This document shows, piece after piece, positions 1 through 7,584 of a stretch of 64,000 nt of DNA (positions within the stretch are counted from its first letter, which is position 1; the number at the start of each line of letters is the position of its first letter). Below the pieces are notes generated by a model. The model searched no databases. It was not told the origin of the DNA and saw nothing but the letters and a program-made list of their open reading frames with translations. The DNA comes from Candidatus Saccharicenans sp. (GTDB taxonomy: Bacteria > Acidobacteriota > Aminicenantia > Aminicenantales > Saccharicenantaceae), in NCBI GenBank assembly GCA_024653215.1, contig JANLFU010000009.1, forward strand, positions 1 through 64,000, given 5' to 3'. The position numbers were made by a program, and so were the translations under genes.

Positions 1-763
1 TGATGTCGCGCTCCACCAGCTCCCGCACCTTGGACGGTGGACTCAGGAATCGAGCCGCGAACGACTGGGCGAACTGCTCGCGGGGTGAATAGAGTGTGAC
101 GTATTCATCCACGATAACATCGAGGTTATCTATGATGGGCGATTCGTGGCGGTCCCTGAGGTAATGGCAGTAAAGGTGGGCCGCGGCCACCACCTGCTTT
201 CCGGGCGACAGGTTGGAATTGATCAGGGCGAAGGCGGCGTCCCTCTCTTCAAGGTAGATGAAAATTCCGGAAATGCGGGCTTCCTCGGGCAGGCTGACCC
301 GGAAATAGCGGCAGCCGTTGGTCTCGCCCAGGCGGAAAATGTCGCGGATGGGCTCGTTGCCCAGGCCCAGGCGTCGGCGCTCCTCTTCGGCCATGTTCTG
401 GGGAGAAAGGCTTCCGGAATAGAGCGGGGCCAGCTGGCAGTGGCGGCCGGTCAGGCGCTCCAGCTCCAGGTATTCATCGCAGATTTTCTGGAACCTGGCC
501 AGGATTTTCTTGGTGGCCGAGTTCAGGCGCTCGTCGGCCTGGAGGACGGTGAATGGGTTCTCGCGGGTCTCGAGGAAATAGGAGACGTTTTTCTGGAAAT
601 ATTTCGAGATGCGGTTAAGGGCGATGATGGAGGGGGTGCGCTTTCCGGCTTCAAGGAGCGAGATATATTCAGACGAGAGGCCGACGGCTTCGCCCAGCTC
701 TTCCTGGGTCAGGCCGGACTCCTCGCGCAGTTTCTTAAGGCGGGCGGCGAAAAGTTCGTTCAT
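1..763 (-). CDS. XRE-family regulator with ImmA/IrrE-like C-terminal domain (3' end outside window)
   Basis: Reading from the ATG at 763 gives 254 codons with no stop before the window edge, so the C-terminus is missing. Residues about 5-65 form a Cro/C1-type helix-turn-helix (LTQEELGEAVGLSSEYIS, then LEAGKRTPSI), which would bind DNA. Residues about 100-250 resemble the ImmA/IrrE metallopeptidase-like domain often fused to such regulators. HLYCHYL followed by QSFAARFLSP sits where the family has HExxH and its conserved FAA block, but the catalytic Glu is Leu, so peptidase activity is doubtful. A Shine-Dalgarno GGGGAG lies 6 bases before the ATG. Such proteins usually sense stress or metabolites. 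The target is unknown; self-regulation is suggested by an inverted repeat inside its own promoter. The HTH is clear, the second domain is an inference. Confidence 0.82.
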   Translation of the reverse strand, partial: MNELFAARLKKLREESGLTQEELGEAVGLSSEYISLLEAGKRTPSIIALNRISKYFQKNVSYFLETRENPFTVLQADERLNSATKKILARFQKICDEYLELERLTGRHCQLAPLYSGSLSPQNMAEEERRRLGLGNEPIRDIFRLGETNGCRYFRVSLPEEARISGIFIYLEERDAAFALINSNLSPGKQVVAAAHLYCHYLRDRHESPIIDNLDVIVDEYVTLYSPREQFAQSFAARFLSPPSKVRELVERDI

Positions 764-792
764 TTTGATCTCCCCGGCGAACCTTCCGCCCT

Positions 793-822
793 ATAATTAA
801 CAATTCGTTAAGATATTGTCAA
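793..822 (-). promoter_or_regulatory. promoter of the XRE regulator with an internal inverted repeat
   Basis: On the minus strand TTGACA (817-822) is followed after 18 bases by AATTAT (793-798), about 30 bases upstream of the ATG at 763. A perfect inverted repeat TTAAC-N5-GTTAA (797-811) fills the spacer and touches the -10. That is a typical position for an autorepressor operator. Hexamers and symmetry are seen in the sequence; autoregulation is inferred. Confidence 0.5.
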
Positions 823-1105
823 GTTTAAATTTAACCTTTGCCTGAGGTTAAGAGAGAGGAATCGGAAGACATAAACAACAATTGAATTTTGTATTTTTAT
901 AACCTTTTGAAGGTATCCTTGAGCAGTTTAAAAGAAATTCCGGTCTGGCCAGGCGCTTATTTTTTACAGCGCAGACAGTCGAAGAGCAAATTTTTATGAA
1001 CCTTGAAGACAAGGAGTGCGAAACGGTTAATTTAATTATCTCGGGGCGCCCGGTGATCCAGATATATTTCGGCGACAAGAAAATCAAAACCCGAACTGAC
1101 TGTTA
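823..1105. other. intergenic stretch without a supported gene
   Basis: No convincing gene is seen. A plus-strand reading frame between about 900 and 1115 has protein-like composition (for example GRPVIQIYFGDKKI), but the only ATG is at 996. That would give a 39-residue product whose end overlaps the oppositely oriented gene at 1106, and no ribosome-binding site precedes it. It may be the decayed end of an older gene. Confidence 0.3.
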
Positions 1106-1609
1106 TCAACGGTAATTCTTCTGCCAGAGGTCATGATAGCCGATGGCGTGCTCGCGGAGGTGCTTGATCTCTTCCGGGGTAAGGGTGCGGGCCACTTTGG
1201 CCGGGTTGCCGAGAATGAGGGTGCCCTCGGGGAAGGTCTTTCCGGGCGGGACCAGGGCCCCGGCTGCCACCAGGCAGTTATCGGGGATTATGACCCGGTC
1301 CAGGACGACTGCCCCCATACCAATGAGCGTGTTGTTGCCGATTTTGCAGGCGTGGAGGATGGCCCCGTGGCCGACCGTGACGTAGTCGCCGACGATGGTC
1401 GGGGTATCGTAGTCCACGTGGACGACACAGTTGTCCTGGATGTTGGAATACTCGCCGATGACGATGTCGGCGATATCGGCCCGGAGCACGGCGTTAAACC
1501 AGACGCTGGCCCCTTTTTTGATGATGACGCGGCCGATTAGAATTGCTTTATCAGCGATAAATGATTCGGGGTGAATTATGGCCTGTTTGCTTTTATCATT
1601 TTGTGGCAT
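1106..1609 (-). CDS. gamma-carbonic anhydrase-like hexapeptide-repeat protein
   Basis: A 167-residue left-handed beta-helix protein of the YrdA/PaaY/CaiE group, the gamma-carbonic-anhydrase-like family. Hexapeptide repeats run through most of the chain. Three histidines stand at the family's metal-ligand positions: His64 (NCVVHVD), His81 and His86 (VGHGAILHA). The N-terminal block with WFNAVLRAD and NIQDN is typical. It probably binds a divalent metal as a trimer in the cytoplasm. Members range from true carbonic anhydrases to proteins of unknown role, so activity cannot be stated. The start has a clear ribosome site (GAGGTAAG) just upstream. It stands alone, with a 490-bp gap on its 5' side. 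Confidence 0.88.
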   Translation of the reverse strand: MPQNDKSKQAIIHPESFIADKAILIGRVIIKKGASVWFNAVLRADIADIVIGEYSNIQDNCVVHVDYDTPTIVGDYVTVGHGAILHACKIGNNTLIGMGAVVLDRVIIPDNCLVAAGALVPPGKTFPEGTLILGNPAKVARTLTPEEIKHLREHAIGYHDLWQKNYR

Positions 1610-1819
1610 ATCTTACCTCGCCAATAAACTTGATTTTTAGTTTACCATACGGGCGATTTGCCTTCCATCAGTAAGAAATGAATCTGATGTAATCACCTCG
1701 GCCAACCTGAGTTGGCTAAGGAGCAGACTTAGTTGAAACAGGATATACTGTCAGGTATCAGCTTAAATAGATTAGGCCCGGGGGAATTGGAAAATAGTAA
1801 GATAGCAAGAAAAATTTGT

Positions 1820-1861
1820 GATATTAAATCTGTGATATTAATACTGAGATATTAATACTGA
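1820..1861. repeat. three tandem 14-bp units in a 490-bp gap
   Basis: The unit GATATTAATACTGA occurs twice exactly (1834-1861), preceded by a diverged copy (1820-1833). The rest of 1610-2099 is AT-rich and shows no gene, tRNA or clear terminator. A CCCC...GGGG pairing near 1874-1900 is too weak to call. Confidence 0.6.
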
Positions 1862-2099
1862 GAAATAAGAAACCCCACTACTTATTACTATTTTTGGGGA
1901 TCCAGTTATAAATTTTGTGGATCCTGACGCCTCTTATCTCTAAAAGATGCGCTTATTGAGGTATACATGTTCCACAGCGGAAAATTTAATTGTTTTTCTA
2001 TTTGAGTTCTATAAATATTGCTATACGCTGATTTCTATATCGCACCGGTTAGAACTTTAGACCTTAGGCCAGGATTTTCGGCATTATACCCCGGCTCCC

Positions 2100-3086
2100 C
2101 TACCTTTCAGGATAAAGCGGTGGGAGGCTGAGGTATTCGTTGGTGATGCGGCGGCGGGCTAATTGCCTGTAAATCAGGCTGACCCGGTCGGCGTCCAGCC
2201 CGATAACCCGGGCCACTGATTCCGCCGGGATACCGTTCTTTTCGCCGTAAAGGCAGGCATCAAGCTGTTCATAGGGCAGGCCGAAGAAGAATTCGTCCTG
2301 CCCCTGGGATAGCGGATGGATATCCGCCGTGGGCTTGCGTTGAGTGATGGCCTCGGGCAGGCCCAGATAGTGCCCGAGCTGGTATATCTGCATCTTATAG
2401 AGATGGGCAATTGGCTTAAAATCGCCGGCCCCATCCCCCAGTTTGACAAAGAAGCCCTGGTCGCTTTCTAAGAGATTAGAGGTACCGGCCACGGCATAAT
2501 TGAACCTGTCGGCATAGTGATACTCCAGCATCTTGCGGGTCCGCTGCTTGAAGTTGCTCAGGGCAATTATGTGAAGCAACCTGTCGGCGGGCAGCCGCTT
2601 CCGGATGATCTCGCCCCGGGGCGATTGTAACACCAGCCAGAAAAAGGAAAAGATGCGTTCCTCGGATACATCTGAGGCAGAGATTTTCCATTTCCAACCG
2701 TCTGCGTATTCGGGAATTAACTCCTGAATGCAGGAAGTGATTTCGTCATAGAAGCCGAGGCCTGCCAGAATCGGGGTTATTTCACGGTGTACCGTTCTGA
2801 TGCCGAGGCTTTCGCCCACCAGCCGGCTGAGCTTCAGGGTATCGGGATGAGAATCTTTTTCAGGCATAAGCAGGCCCACAACTTTATCCGGGCCAAGGGC
2901 CCTGACACAGAGGGCCGCCGTCACCGAGCTGTCAATGCCGCCTGAAATTCCAACCACCGCACCATGTTTACGGAGGCGGCGGGCAACGGCGTCAGAAATA
3001 AAGGCGGTCAGCCGTGCTGTTTCCTTTTCATAATCAAGCTTCAGCACGTCATATGAAAATTCATTCATACATTCTTTATTCCCCAT
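2100..3086 (-). CDS. nadE: NadE-type NAD+ synthetase (ammonia-dependent form)
   Basis: A 328-residue N-type ATP pyrophosphatase. The PP-loop SGGIDSS is at residues 48-54. The C-terminal half carries family motifs: GTSNLLESDQGFFVKLGDGA, then DFKPIAHLYKMQIYQLGHYL. Known family chemistry is ATP-dependent amidation of nicotinic acid adenine dinucleotide to NAD+. There is no N-terminal nitrilase/glutaminase domain, so ammonia would be the nitrogen donor. At 328 residues it is longer than the usual ~250-275, mainly through the middle segment around residues 110-180. The start at 3086 is set by AAGGAGG 7 bases upstream. It lies 290 bp from a minus-strand AMP-ligase/carrier-protein cassette, so a specialised amidating role is possible, but housekeeping NadE is the simpler reading. 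Confidence 0.85.
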   Translation of the reverse strand: MGNKECMNEFSYDVLKLDYEKETARLTAFISDAVARRLRKHGAVVGISGGIDSSVTAALCVRALGPDKVVGLLMPEKDSHPDTLKLSRLVGESLGIRTVHREITPILAGLGFYDEITSCIQELIPEYADGWKWKISASDVSEERIFSFFWLVLQSPRGEIIRKRLPADRLLHIIALSNFKQRTRKMLEYHYADRFNYAVAGTSNLLESDQGFFVKLGDGAGDFKPIAHLYKMQIYQLGHYLGLPEAITQRKPTADIHPLSQGQDEFFFGLPYEQLDACLYGEKNGIPAESVARVIGLDADRVSLIYRQLARRRITNEYLSLPPLYPER

Positions 3087-3377
3087 TGGTCTGCCTCCTT
3101 GCCATGAAGGTCTGTCCCTATAGATTTATAATCTCCCGAAACACACGCCGCATCATATCCGGGGTTTTTATCATCCCATGAATATCTGAGCTTAATGAAA
3201 AGATTATGTTCAACTTAGAAAAGCTCCCTTCCAAAGAAGCTTTATTTCCTGGTTGCGGCTTCTAATAAATAACTTTCTTACCAAGGCACGTGCATGGACT
3301 TCGGGTGGAAACTTCCTCATCTTTCACCTTCACGAGCCTCTATGAAACGCAACTTCATCTTCACTCGACCCTCGCCT

Positions 3378-4973
3378 TTATTCCTGAGGTATTGACTTCT
3401 TTCCCGGCTTATCCTTCTTAAGAGAAGCCATCAATTTTTTATAATTAATTTTGCCGTTGGGGGTTTTTGGCAGGGAATCCATCAACCAGATATGGCGCGG
3501 CATCTTATAGGGCTCGAGGTTCTGCTGGCAATGCTGTCTGATCAGGTTCTCATCCAGCTTTGTCCCCTTCCTGCCAGCAACAAAAATGCCGATGACCACC
3601 CCGCCGATTTCATCGGGGATGGGCACCGCGGCCGCTTCCACTATTCCATCCAGCGCGGCAATGACCTTTTCCACCTCGGCCAGGTTAATCCGATGGCCAT
3701 AGGACTTGATCTGGCGGTCGCGACGTCCCAAAAAATAGAGCAGGCCATTTTCATCCTGGCGGAACAGGTCACCGGTATGGAGCCAGCGATCTTCCGGATA
3801 ACGGCCCCGTCTGAAAACTCTCTTGGTCAGTTTTCTGTCGCGCCAATAACCCTGCATGACTGTGGGGCCCCTGACCAGGAGCTGGCCGGGTTTCCCGGGC
3901 GGAACCGGTTGGCCGCGGCGGTCGACAACCATCACTTCAAGATTTGGCATGGGAATACCCACCGAGTCCGGGTATTTATCGATCAGGTCAGGCGGGAGGT
4001 AGCTGACCCGCTTGCATTCGCTGAGGCCATACATGGAAAAGAGCCTGACGTCGGGCAATAACTGCCTCAACTGGCGGATATGAGAAACCGGCCAGGCCGC
4101 TCCGGTGTTGGTTATGTAGCGCAGGGACCTGAGTTGCTTATCGGGGAACTTTTTCAGCTTGAGGAGCATGGCCGAAATCGACGGAATTATCGGAAAGCCG
4201 GTGACCTTTTCTTTCTCGATGGCGGCCAGTATGTCCTGAATGTAACCGAAGGACGGCTCCAGAACGACCGTCCCGCCGAACATGAAGCACATCAAGACCT
4301 GGTAAAGCCCGTAATCGAAGGAAAGTGGCAGGACATCCAGGATGATATCATCGCTGGTATTTCCCAGGTACTGAATGATGCTCCGGGCGGCAGTAACCAC
4401 GTTGTGATGGGTGCAGATTATGCCCTTGGGCTTTCCTGTTGAACCCGAGGTATAAATCAGGCAGGCCAGGTCGTTTTCAAGGAGCCGCGGGAGATGGGCG
4501 TCGACGGAAAGCTTTTCAGTCAGACCGGCAAAATTCAGGGCCTTTGGGAAGGTCCGCGGCGGAGACTGGCTGCCATCGACAATGATGATCTGCAGGTCTT
4601 CTGAGGGCGGTTCGAAAGCTTCTTTCTGAAAAAGTTTGCGCCTGTAGGTGATAATGATGCGAGCACCCGAGTCTTCAATTATGGAATTTATGACCGGCCA
4701 GGGGCTTTTGGGTTCAAGGATGATAAAAACTCCGCCGGCTTTAAGAACGCCGTAAATTGAGATGACCGCTTCTGGCGAATTATCCAGGCAGATGATCACC
4801 CGCTCTCCCCGCTTTAATCCCATGAGGACCAGGGCCGCGGCCAGGTTGGCTGATTTTTCCTCGACTTCACGGTAGCTCAGACGCTGGTCCCTGGAGATGA
4901 GAGCTATTTTATCAGGCTGGCGGCGGGCGGTCCGGGATAGCCAATCGTGGACCAGAACCGGGTCAAATTGCAT
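3378..4973 (-). CDS. AMP-forming acyl/aminoacyl ligase (adenylation domain)
   Basis: A 531-residue ANL-superfamily adenylate-forming enzyme. It shows the core motifs in order: A3 phosphate loop YTSGSTGKPKG (about residue 180), A5 MYGLSE (about 320), A7 LHTGDL (about 400), and the A10 lysine in KTPNGKINY near the C-terminus. It activates a carboxylic acid as an adenylate and hands it to a thiol. It is a stand-alone domain with no condensation or reductase domain. The carrier protein 12 bp upstream (4986-5234) is the likely acceptor. Similar ligase/carrier pairs are known beside exosortase/PEP-CTERM loci, matching the exosortase gene at 6148. The substrate acid (fatty, amino or hydroxy acid) cannot be read from sequence. 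Confidence 0.88.
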   Translation of the reverse strand: MQFDPVLVHDWLSRTARRQPDKIALISRDQRLSYREVEEKSANLAAALVLMGLKRGERVIICLDNSPEAVISIYGVLKAGGVFIILEPKSPWPVINSIIEDSGARIIITYRRKLFQKEAFEPPSEDLQIIIVDGSQSPPRTFPKALNFAGLTEKLSVDAHLPRLLENDLACLIYTSGSTGKPKGIICTHHNVVTAARSIIQYLGNTSDDIILDVLPLSFDYGLYQVLMCFMFGGTVVLEPSFGYIQDILAAIEKEKVTGFPIIPSISAMLLKLKKFPDKQLRSLRYITNTGAAWPVSHIRQLRQLLPDVRLFSMYGLSECKRVSYLPPDLIDKYPDSVGIPMPNLEVMVVDRRGQPVPPGKPGQLLVRGPTVMQGYWRDRKLTKRVFRRGRYPEDRWLHTGDLFRQDENGLLYFLGRRDRQIKSYGHRINLAEVEKVIAALDGIVEAAAVPIPDEIGGVVIGIFVAGRKGTKLDENLIRQHCQQNLEPYKMPRHIWLMDSLPKTPNGKINYKKLMASLKKDKPGKKSIPQE

Positions 4974-4985
4974 CTATTTAACCCT

Positions 4986-5234
4986 TTAACCCTGTGCCCC
5001 TAGCTTTCTTTCAACAAACCTGGTAATTTTATTAATGCTGTCCAGGTTTTCGGCGGTTAATTCTTCGTCTTCCACTTTAATCCTGAAGCGATTTTCTATA
5101 AATCCGACGATTTCCAGAATGCCAACGGAATCAACCGTGTTAGTGTCAATTAGCGACATTTCATCATCGAGTTGGTCTCCGCAGTTAAACAAAAATTTTT
5201 CCAGTATGAACTTTCTCACTTCATCTTTGATCAT
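4986..5234 (-). CDS. acyl/peptidyl carrier protein
   Basis: An 82-residue carrier protein of the phosphopantetheine-binding fold. The attachment serine is Ser36 in TVDSVGILEIV, where the usual DSL is DSV. Length and acidic helical composition fit a stand-alone ACP/PCP. It overlaps the upstream hexapeptide transferase by 14 bases and precedes the AMP ligase by 12 bases, so the three genes are very likely cotranscribed and translationally coupled. It should carry the acid activated by the ligase at 3378. No phosphopantetheinyl transferase gene is seen in the window, so modification must come from elsewhere in the genome. Confidence 0.87.
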   Translation of the reverse strand: MIKDEVRKFILEKFLFNCGDQLDDEMSLIDTNTVDSVGILEIVGFIENRFRIKVEDEELTAENLDSINKITRFVERKLGAQG

Positions 5235-5724
5235 CGGCCTCGCCTCTTTTTCTGAATGGCCTCAATCCATGCACAAATTCCTGGTAAGAATGATCCGGCG
5301 TCAGGGGAACGGTAACCTTACCCAGAACCGTGGCCGGAGCATACCCAAAAAAGACTCCGGGCGGAACGTTATGAGAAACCACCGTGCCGGCATGAATAAC
5401 AGAACCCCTGCCAATACGAACGCCGGGAAGAATGACACAATGCGGCCCGATAAAGACGTCGGGCTCAATAACCACTGGTTTAACTACCGTTTCTTTTGAT
5501 TTGGTCCAGTAAAGATGTGATATGATGGCCGTTCCTATGCCTACCGTGACGTTATCCCCTATTTCTATGGCTTCCGGGTGCAGCTCATCGATGTACACAT
5601 ACTGGCTGATCCAGACATTCTTGCCAACCTTAACGCCGCGCAGCCTGTTAAGACCCGGGCGAAGAGATGAGCCACCCGGAATAAAATAGGCTATTCTCCT
5701 CAGGATACGTTGAAAAACCTTCAC
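5221..5724 (-). CDS. left-handed beta-helix acyltransferase (WcaF/serine acetyltransferase type)
   Basis: A 167-residue hexapeptide-repeat acyltransferase. The N-terminus RIAYFIPGGSSLRPGLNRLR is typical of sugar O-acetyltransferases of polysaccharide loci. Repeats follow (VGKNVWISQYVYIDE, IEIGDNVTVGIGTAIISH), with a catalytic-type histidine in the GTAIISH block and another at IHAGTVVSHNVPPG. It probably transfers an acetyl group, or an acyl group from the neighbouring carrier protein, to a sugar. It is the first gene of the minus-strand cassette, driven by the promoter at 5774-5801. Confidence 0.82.
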   Translation of the reverse strand: MKVFQRILRRIAYFIPGGSSLRPGLNRLRGVKVGKNVWISQYVYIDELHPEAIEIGDNVTVGIGTAIISHLYWTKSKETVVKPVVIEPDVFIGPHCVILPGVRIGRGSVIHAGTVVSHNVPPGVFFGYAPATVLGKVTVPLTPDHSYQEFVHGLRPFRKRGEADDQR

Positions 5725-5773
5725 TCGCTGCTCCCCGCTGGTTAGTTAGCTCCCGGGCAAAATTCCATATTCT

Positions 5774-5801
5774 TCTATCATAAAATTGTTAAAACTGTCA
5801 A
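5774..5801 (-). promoter_or_regulatory. promoter of the acyltransferase/ACP/ligase cassette
   Basis: Minus-strand TTGACA (5796-5801), 16-base spacer, weaker -10 GATAGA (5774-5779), about 50 bases upstream of the ATG at 5724. It faces away from the exosortase-unit promoter, with only 10 bases between the two -35 boxes. Confidence 0.45.
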
Positions 5802-5811
5802 CAAAAAGTGC

Positions 5812-5839
5812 TTGACAAAATTTAAAAAATGCTGATAAT
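5812..5839 (+). promoter_or_regulatory. promoter of the PEP-CTERM protein and exosortase unit
   Basis: TTGACA (5812-5817), 16-base spacer, GATAAT (5834-5839; 5 of 6 consensus), about 37 bases upstream of the ATG at 5876. A purine-rich site AAGGGG sits at 5861-5866. Both -35 boxes in this gap are perfect and inverted relative to each other (TGTCAA-N10-TTGACA). Confidence 0.6.
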
Positions 5840-5875
5840 CAAAACTGCAAACCTAAAAGAAAGGGGCTAAAGGCT

Positions 5876-6094
5876 ATGAAAAAAGGTTTCGTTATGCTGG
5901 TCGCGCTGCTACTGCTAATTATGATTGTTACTTCGATCTCTTATGCCTGGAGCGAAAGTTACGGTCCAAAGGGAAATAAAGGAAAAGGTCATAGCGGAAA
6001 ACGTGGTGTTGCTGAACCTGTGGCCATTACCATGGTTGGACTTGGACTGGCCGGGCTGGGCATCTATGCCATCAAGAAGCGCAAGAAGAGCTGA
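5876..6094 (+). CDS. tiny PEP-CTERM-like exosortase substrate
   Basis: A 72-residue secreted protein. Residues 1-24 are a signal peptide (Lys-Lys then a hydrophobic core ending ISYA). Residues about 25-45 are a short Gly/Lys-rich passenger (GPKGNKGKGHSGKRG). Residues 46-72 match the three-part PEP-CTERM sorting signal: a Glu-Pro motif (VAEPVAI), a Gly/Leu transmembrane stretch (MVGLGLAGLGIYAI), and a basic tail (KKRKKS). The neighbouring exosortase should cleave at the motif. The passenger of about 20 residues is extremely small. Its basic character suggests binding to an acidic polysaccharide, which is inference. It starts a two-gene unit. Confidence 0.8.
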   Translation: MKKGFVMLVALLLLIMIVTSISYAWSESYGPKGNKGKGHSGKRGVAEPVAITMVGLGLAGLGIYAIKKRKKS

Positions 6095-6147
6095 GATCTC
6101 ATAATCACCTGAGCGGGGCCAGGTCAATTAAAGATTTTTTCCAGTAG

Positions 6148-7029
6148 ATGTTGGAGTCTAAAAGAGGGCGGTTATTTTTTATTCTGCTTTGCTTTTCCTA
6201 TCTTTTGGCAGCTTTTCTGGCTTCTCAGCCCTTGAGATTAATTCTTTCCGATCCAAGAATTGACCTATATTATACCCATATCCCTCTTATTCCCCTTATC
6301 AGTGCTTTTCTGCTGATAAGAAAGAGAAAGATTTTTTTCGCAGATAGTACCCCATCCATCTTTCCGGGTATGACCATAACTATTACAGGCGTTTTCCTAT
6401 ACATATTGGCCAGGTTCTCAATATCTAAAACTGAATATTCAATAGCTGTGGCAGTATTTTCAGCAATCCTATTATTCGCAGGCGTATTGATTACCCTGTA
6501 CGGATTAAAATCTTTCAAGAAGGCTTTCTTTCCCATTGCTTTTTTACTTTTTGCCGTACCAGTGCCCGAATCTATTATGGAAAAGGTCGTGATTGAAATT
6601 GCACGCAACTCGGTCCACGTCACTGATCTTCTCTTTAACCTTATAGGTATTCCTTATATCCGTAAGGGAATCGAGATTTATCTGCCGGGATACATTCTGG
6701 TAGTTGGACCTGAATGCGCTGGTTGGCGCTCCAGCATATCCATCTTGATAATCAGTATATTGGCCGGGCATCTTTTTCTTAAAAAATTCGGGAATAAGCT
6801 CTTGCTGGTCGCCCTGGCCATACCCATGATCATAATCAAGAACGGTATGCGAATTGTAGTGCTCTATCTAATTTCTTACTTCATTGATGAAAGATTCATG
6901 GAGCCCGGGTTTATCCACAGGTCGGTCGGCTATGGGATGTTTACTATTGTTTTGATTATCATGGGTTTGATTTTGTGGTCACTGGAGAAAGAAGAATTAA
7001 GAGAAAGCCAAAATAACCATCAGAGTTAG
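6148..7029 (+). CDS. xrt: exosortase (EpsH-family transpeptidase)
   Basis: A 293-residue multipass membrane protein with about eight hydrophobic segments. The exosortase active-site triad is present in order: Cys190 in PECAGWRSS, Arg235 in IKNGMRIV, His257 in GFIHRSVGYGMF. Exosortases are inner-membrane cysteine enzymes that recognise C-terminal PEP-type signals and sort the protein to the surface. The gene lies 53 bp after the small substrate gene and shares its promoter. No ribosome site is obvious before the ATG, so translation may depend on the upstream gene. Its place beside a polysaccharide cluster agrees with the known link between exosortases and exopolysaccharide loci. Subclass is not assigned. 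Confidence 0.93.
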   Translation: MLESKRGRLFFILLCFSYLLAAFLASQPLRLILSDPRIDLYYTHIPLIPLISAFLLIRKRKIFFADSTPSIFPGMTITITGVFLYILARFSISKTEYSIAVAVFSAILLFAGVLITLYGLKSFKKAFFPIAFLLFAVPVPESIMEKVVIEIARNSVHVTDLLFNLIGIPYIRKGIEIYLPGYILVVGPECAGWRSSISILIISILAGHLFLKKFGNKLLLVALAIPMIIIKNGMRIVVLYLISYFIDERFMEPGFIHRSVGYGMFTIVLIIMGLILWSLEKEELRESQNNHQS

Positions 7030-7290
7030 ATATTAATTATTTAATCGCGGTTCAGCCAACTACTTAGCCTGATGTTATGGGCATCCGATAGATTTAGCCA
7101 AGAGAAAGATACCTGGCAAATAAAACTGATTTAAATCCCATTTTAATTTTTATTAATCTATCAGAAAGAATTCATGAAAAAACATAATATATAATTATTA
7201 GCTTAGGTTTCAGCCGTTTAATCCATGTTTTTTACTCTTTGATTATTTATATCCAAAGATATCGTTTTCCATTTCTTATCAGCCAAAGTT

Positions 7291-7485
7291 TTGGCACAAA
7301 TCCCCTCTTTATACCGATTTGGCGGTCCTGAATGGTTCCTGAAGATAGCAGAGCCATTCTCCGAATACATTCATGGCAGGGCGAACCTGGGTTTGGCGAC
7401 AGCCGGCGCCGCCCTCTGCTGCCCAATCTTAATAATTATGCTAAGCTTATTCTTGTTTGGAAGACAATTATTTTTTAAATTTTAA
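7291..7485 (+). pseudogene. orphan hydrophobic fragment, possibly a gene remnant
   Basis: A 64-codon frame that can start only at TTG 7291; no ribosome site precedes it. The first half is soluble-looking (YRFGGPEWFLKIAEPF), the second half one membrane segment (GLATAGAALCCPILIIMLSL). It is more GC-rich than the surrounding DNA. The Arg-preceded hydrophobic stretch recalls the membrane entry of sugar-phosphate transferases, but the match is too short to assign. The frame stays open upstream to about 7243 without an ATG, so a decayed gene end is the best reading. The rest of 7030-7584 is AT-rich and holds nothing I can support. Confidence 0.3.
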
Positions 7486-7584
7486 TGAGAGGATATCAAT
7501 GCATCATAGGTGGAAAAAACCAATATGCAAAATTAATTATAAAAATGTTATTGTTAATTAAAATTTATACAATTTTCCAAATAT

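Noticed and set aside
146-796. Plus-strand 216-codon frame at the left edge
   Set aside because: It is the antisense shadow of the XRE/ImmA-like gene, whose minus-strand reading has a recognisable HTH, a ribosome site and a promoter.
996-1115. 39-residue plus-strand frame ending inside the gamma-carbonic-anhydrase gene
   Set aside because: No ribosome site, no known motif, and overlap with an opposite gene; kept only as a possible remnant.
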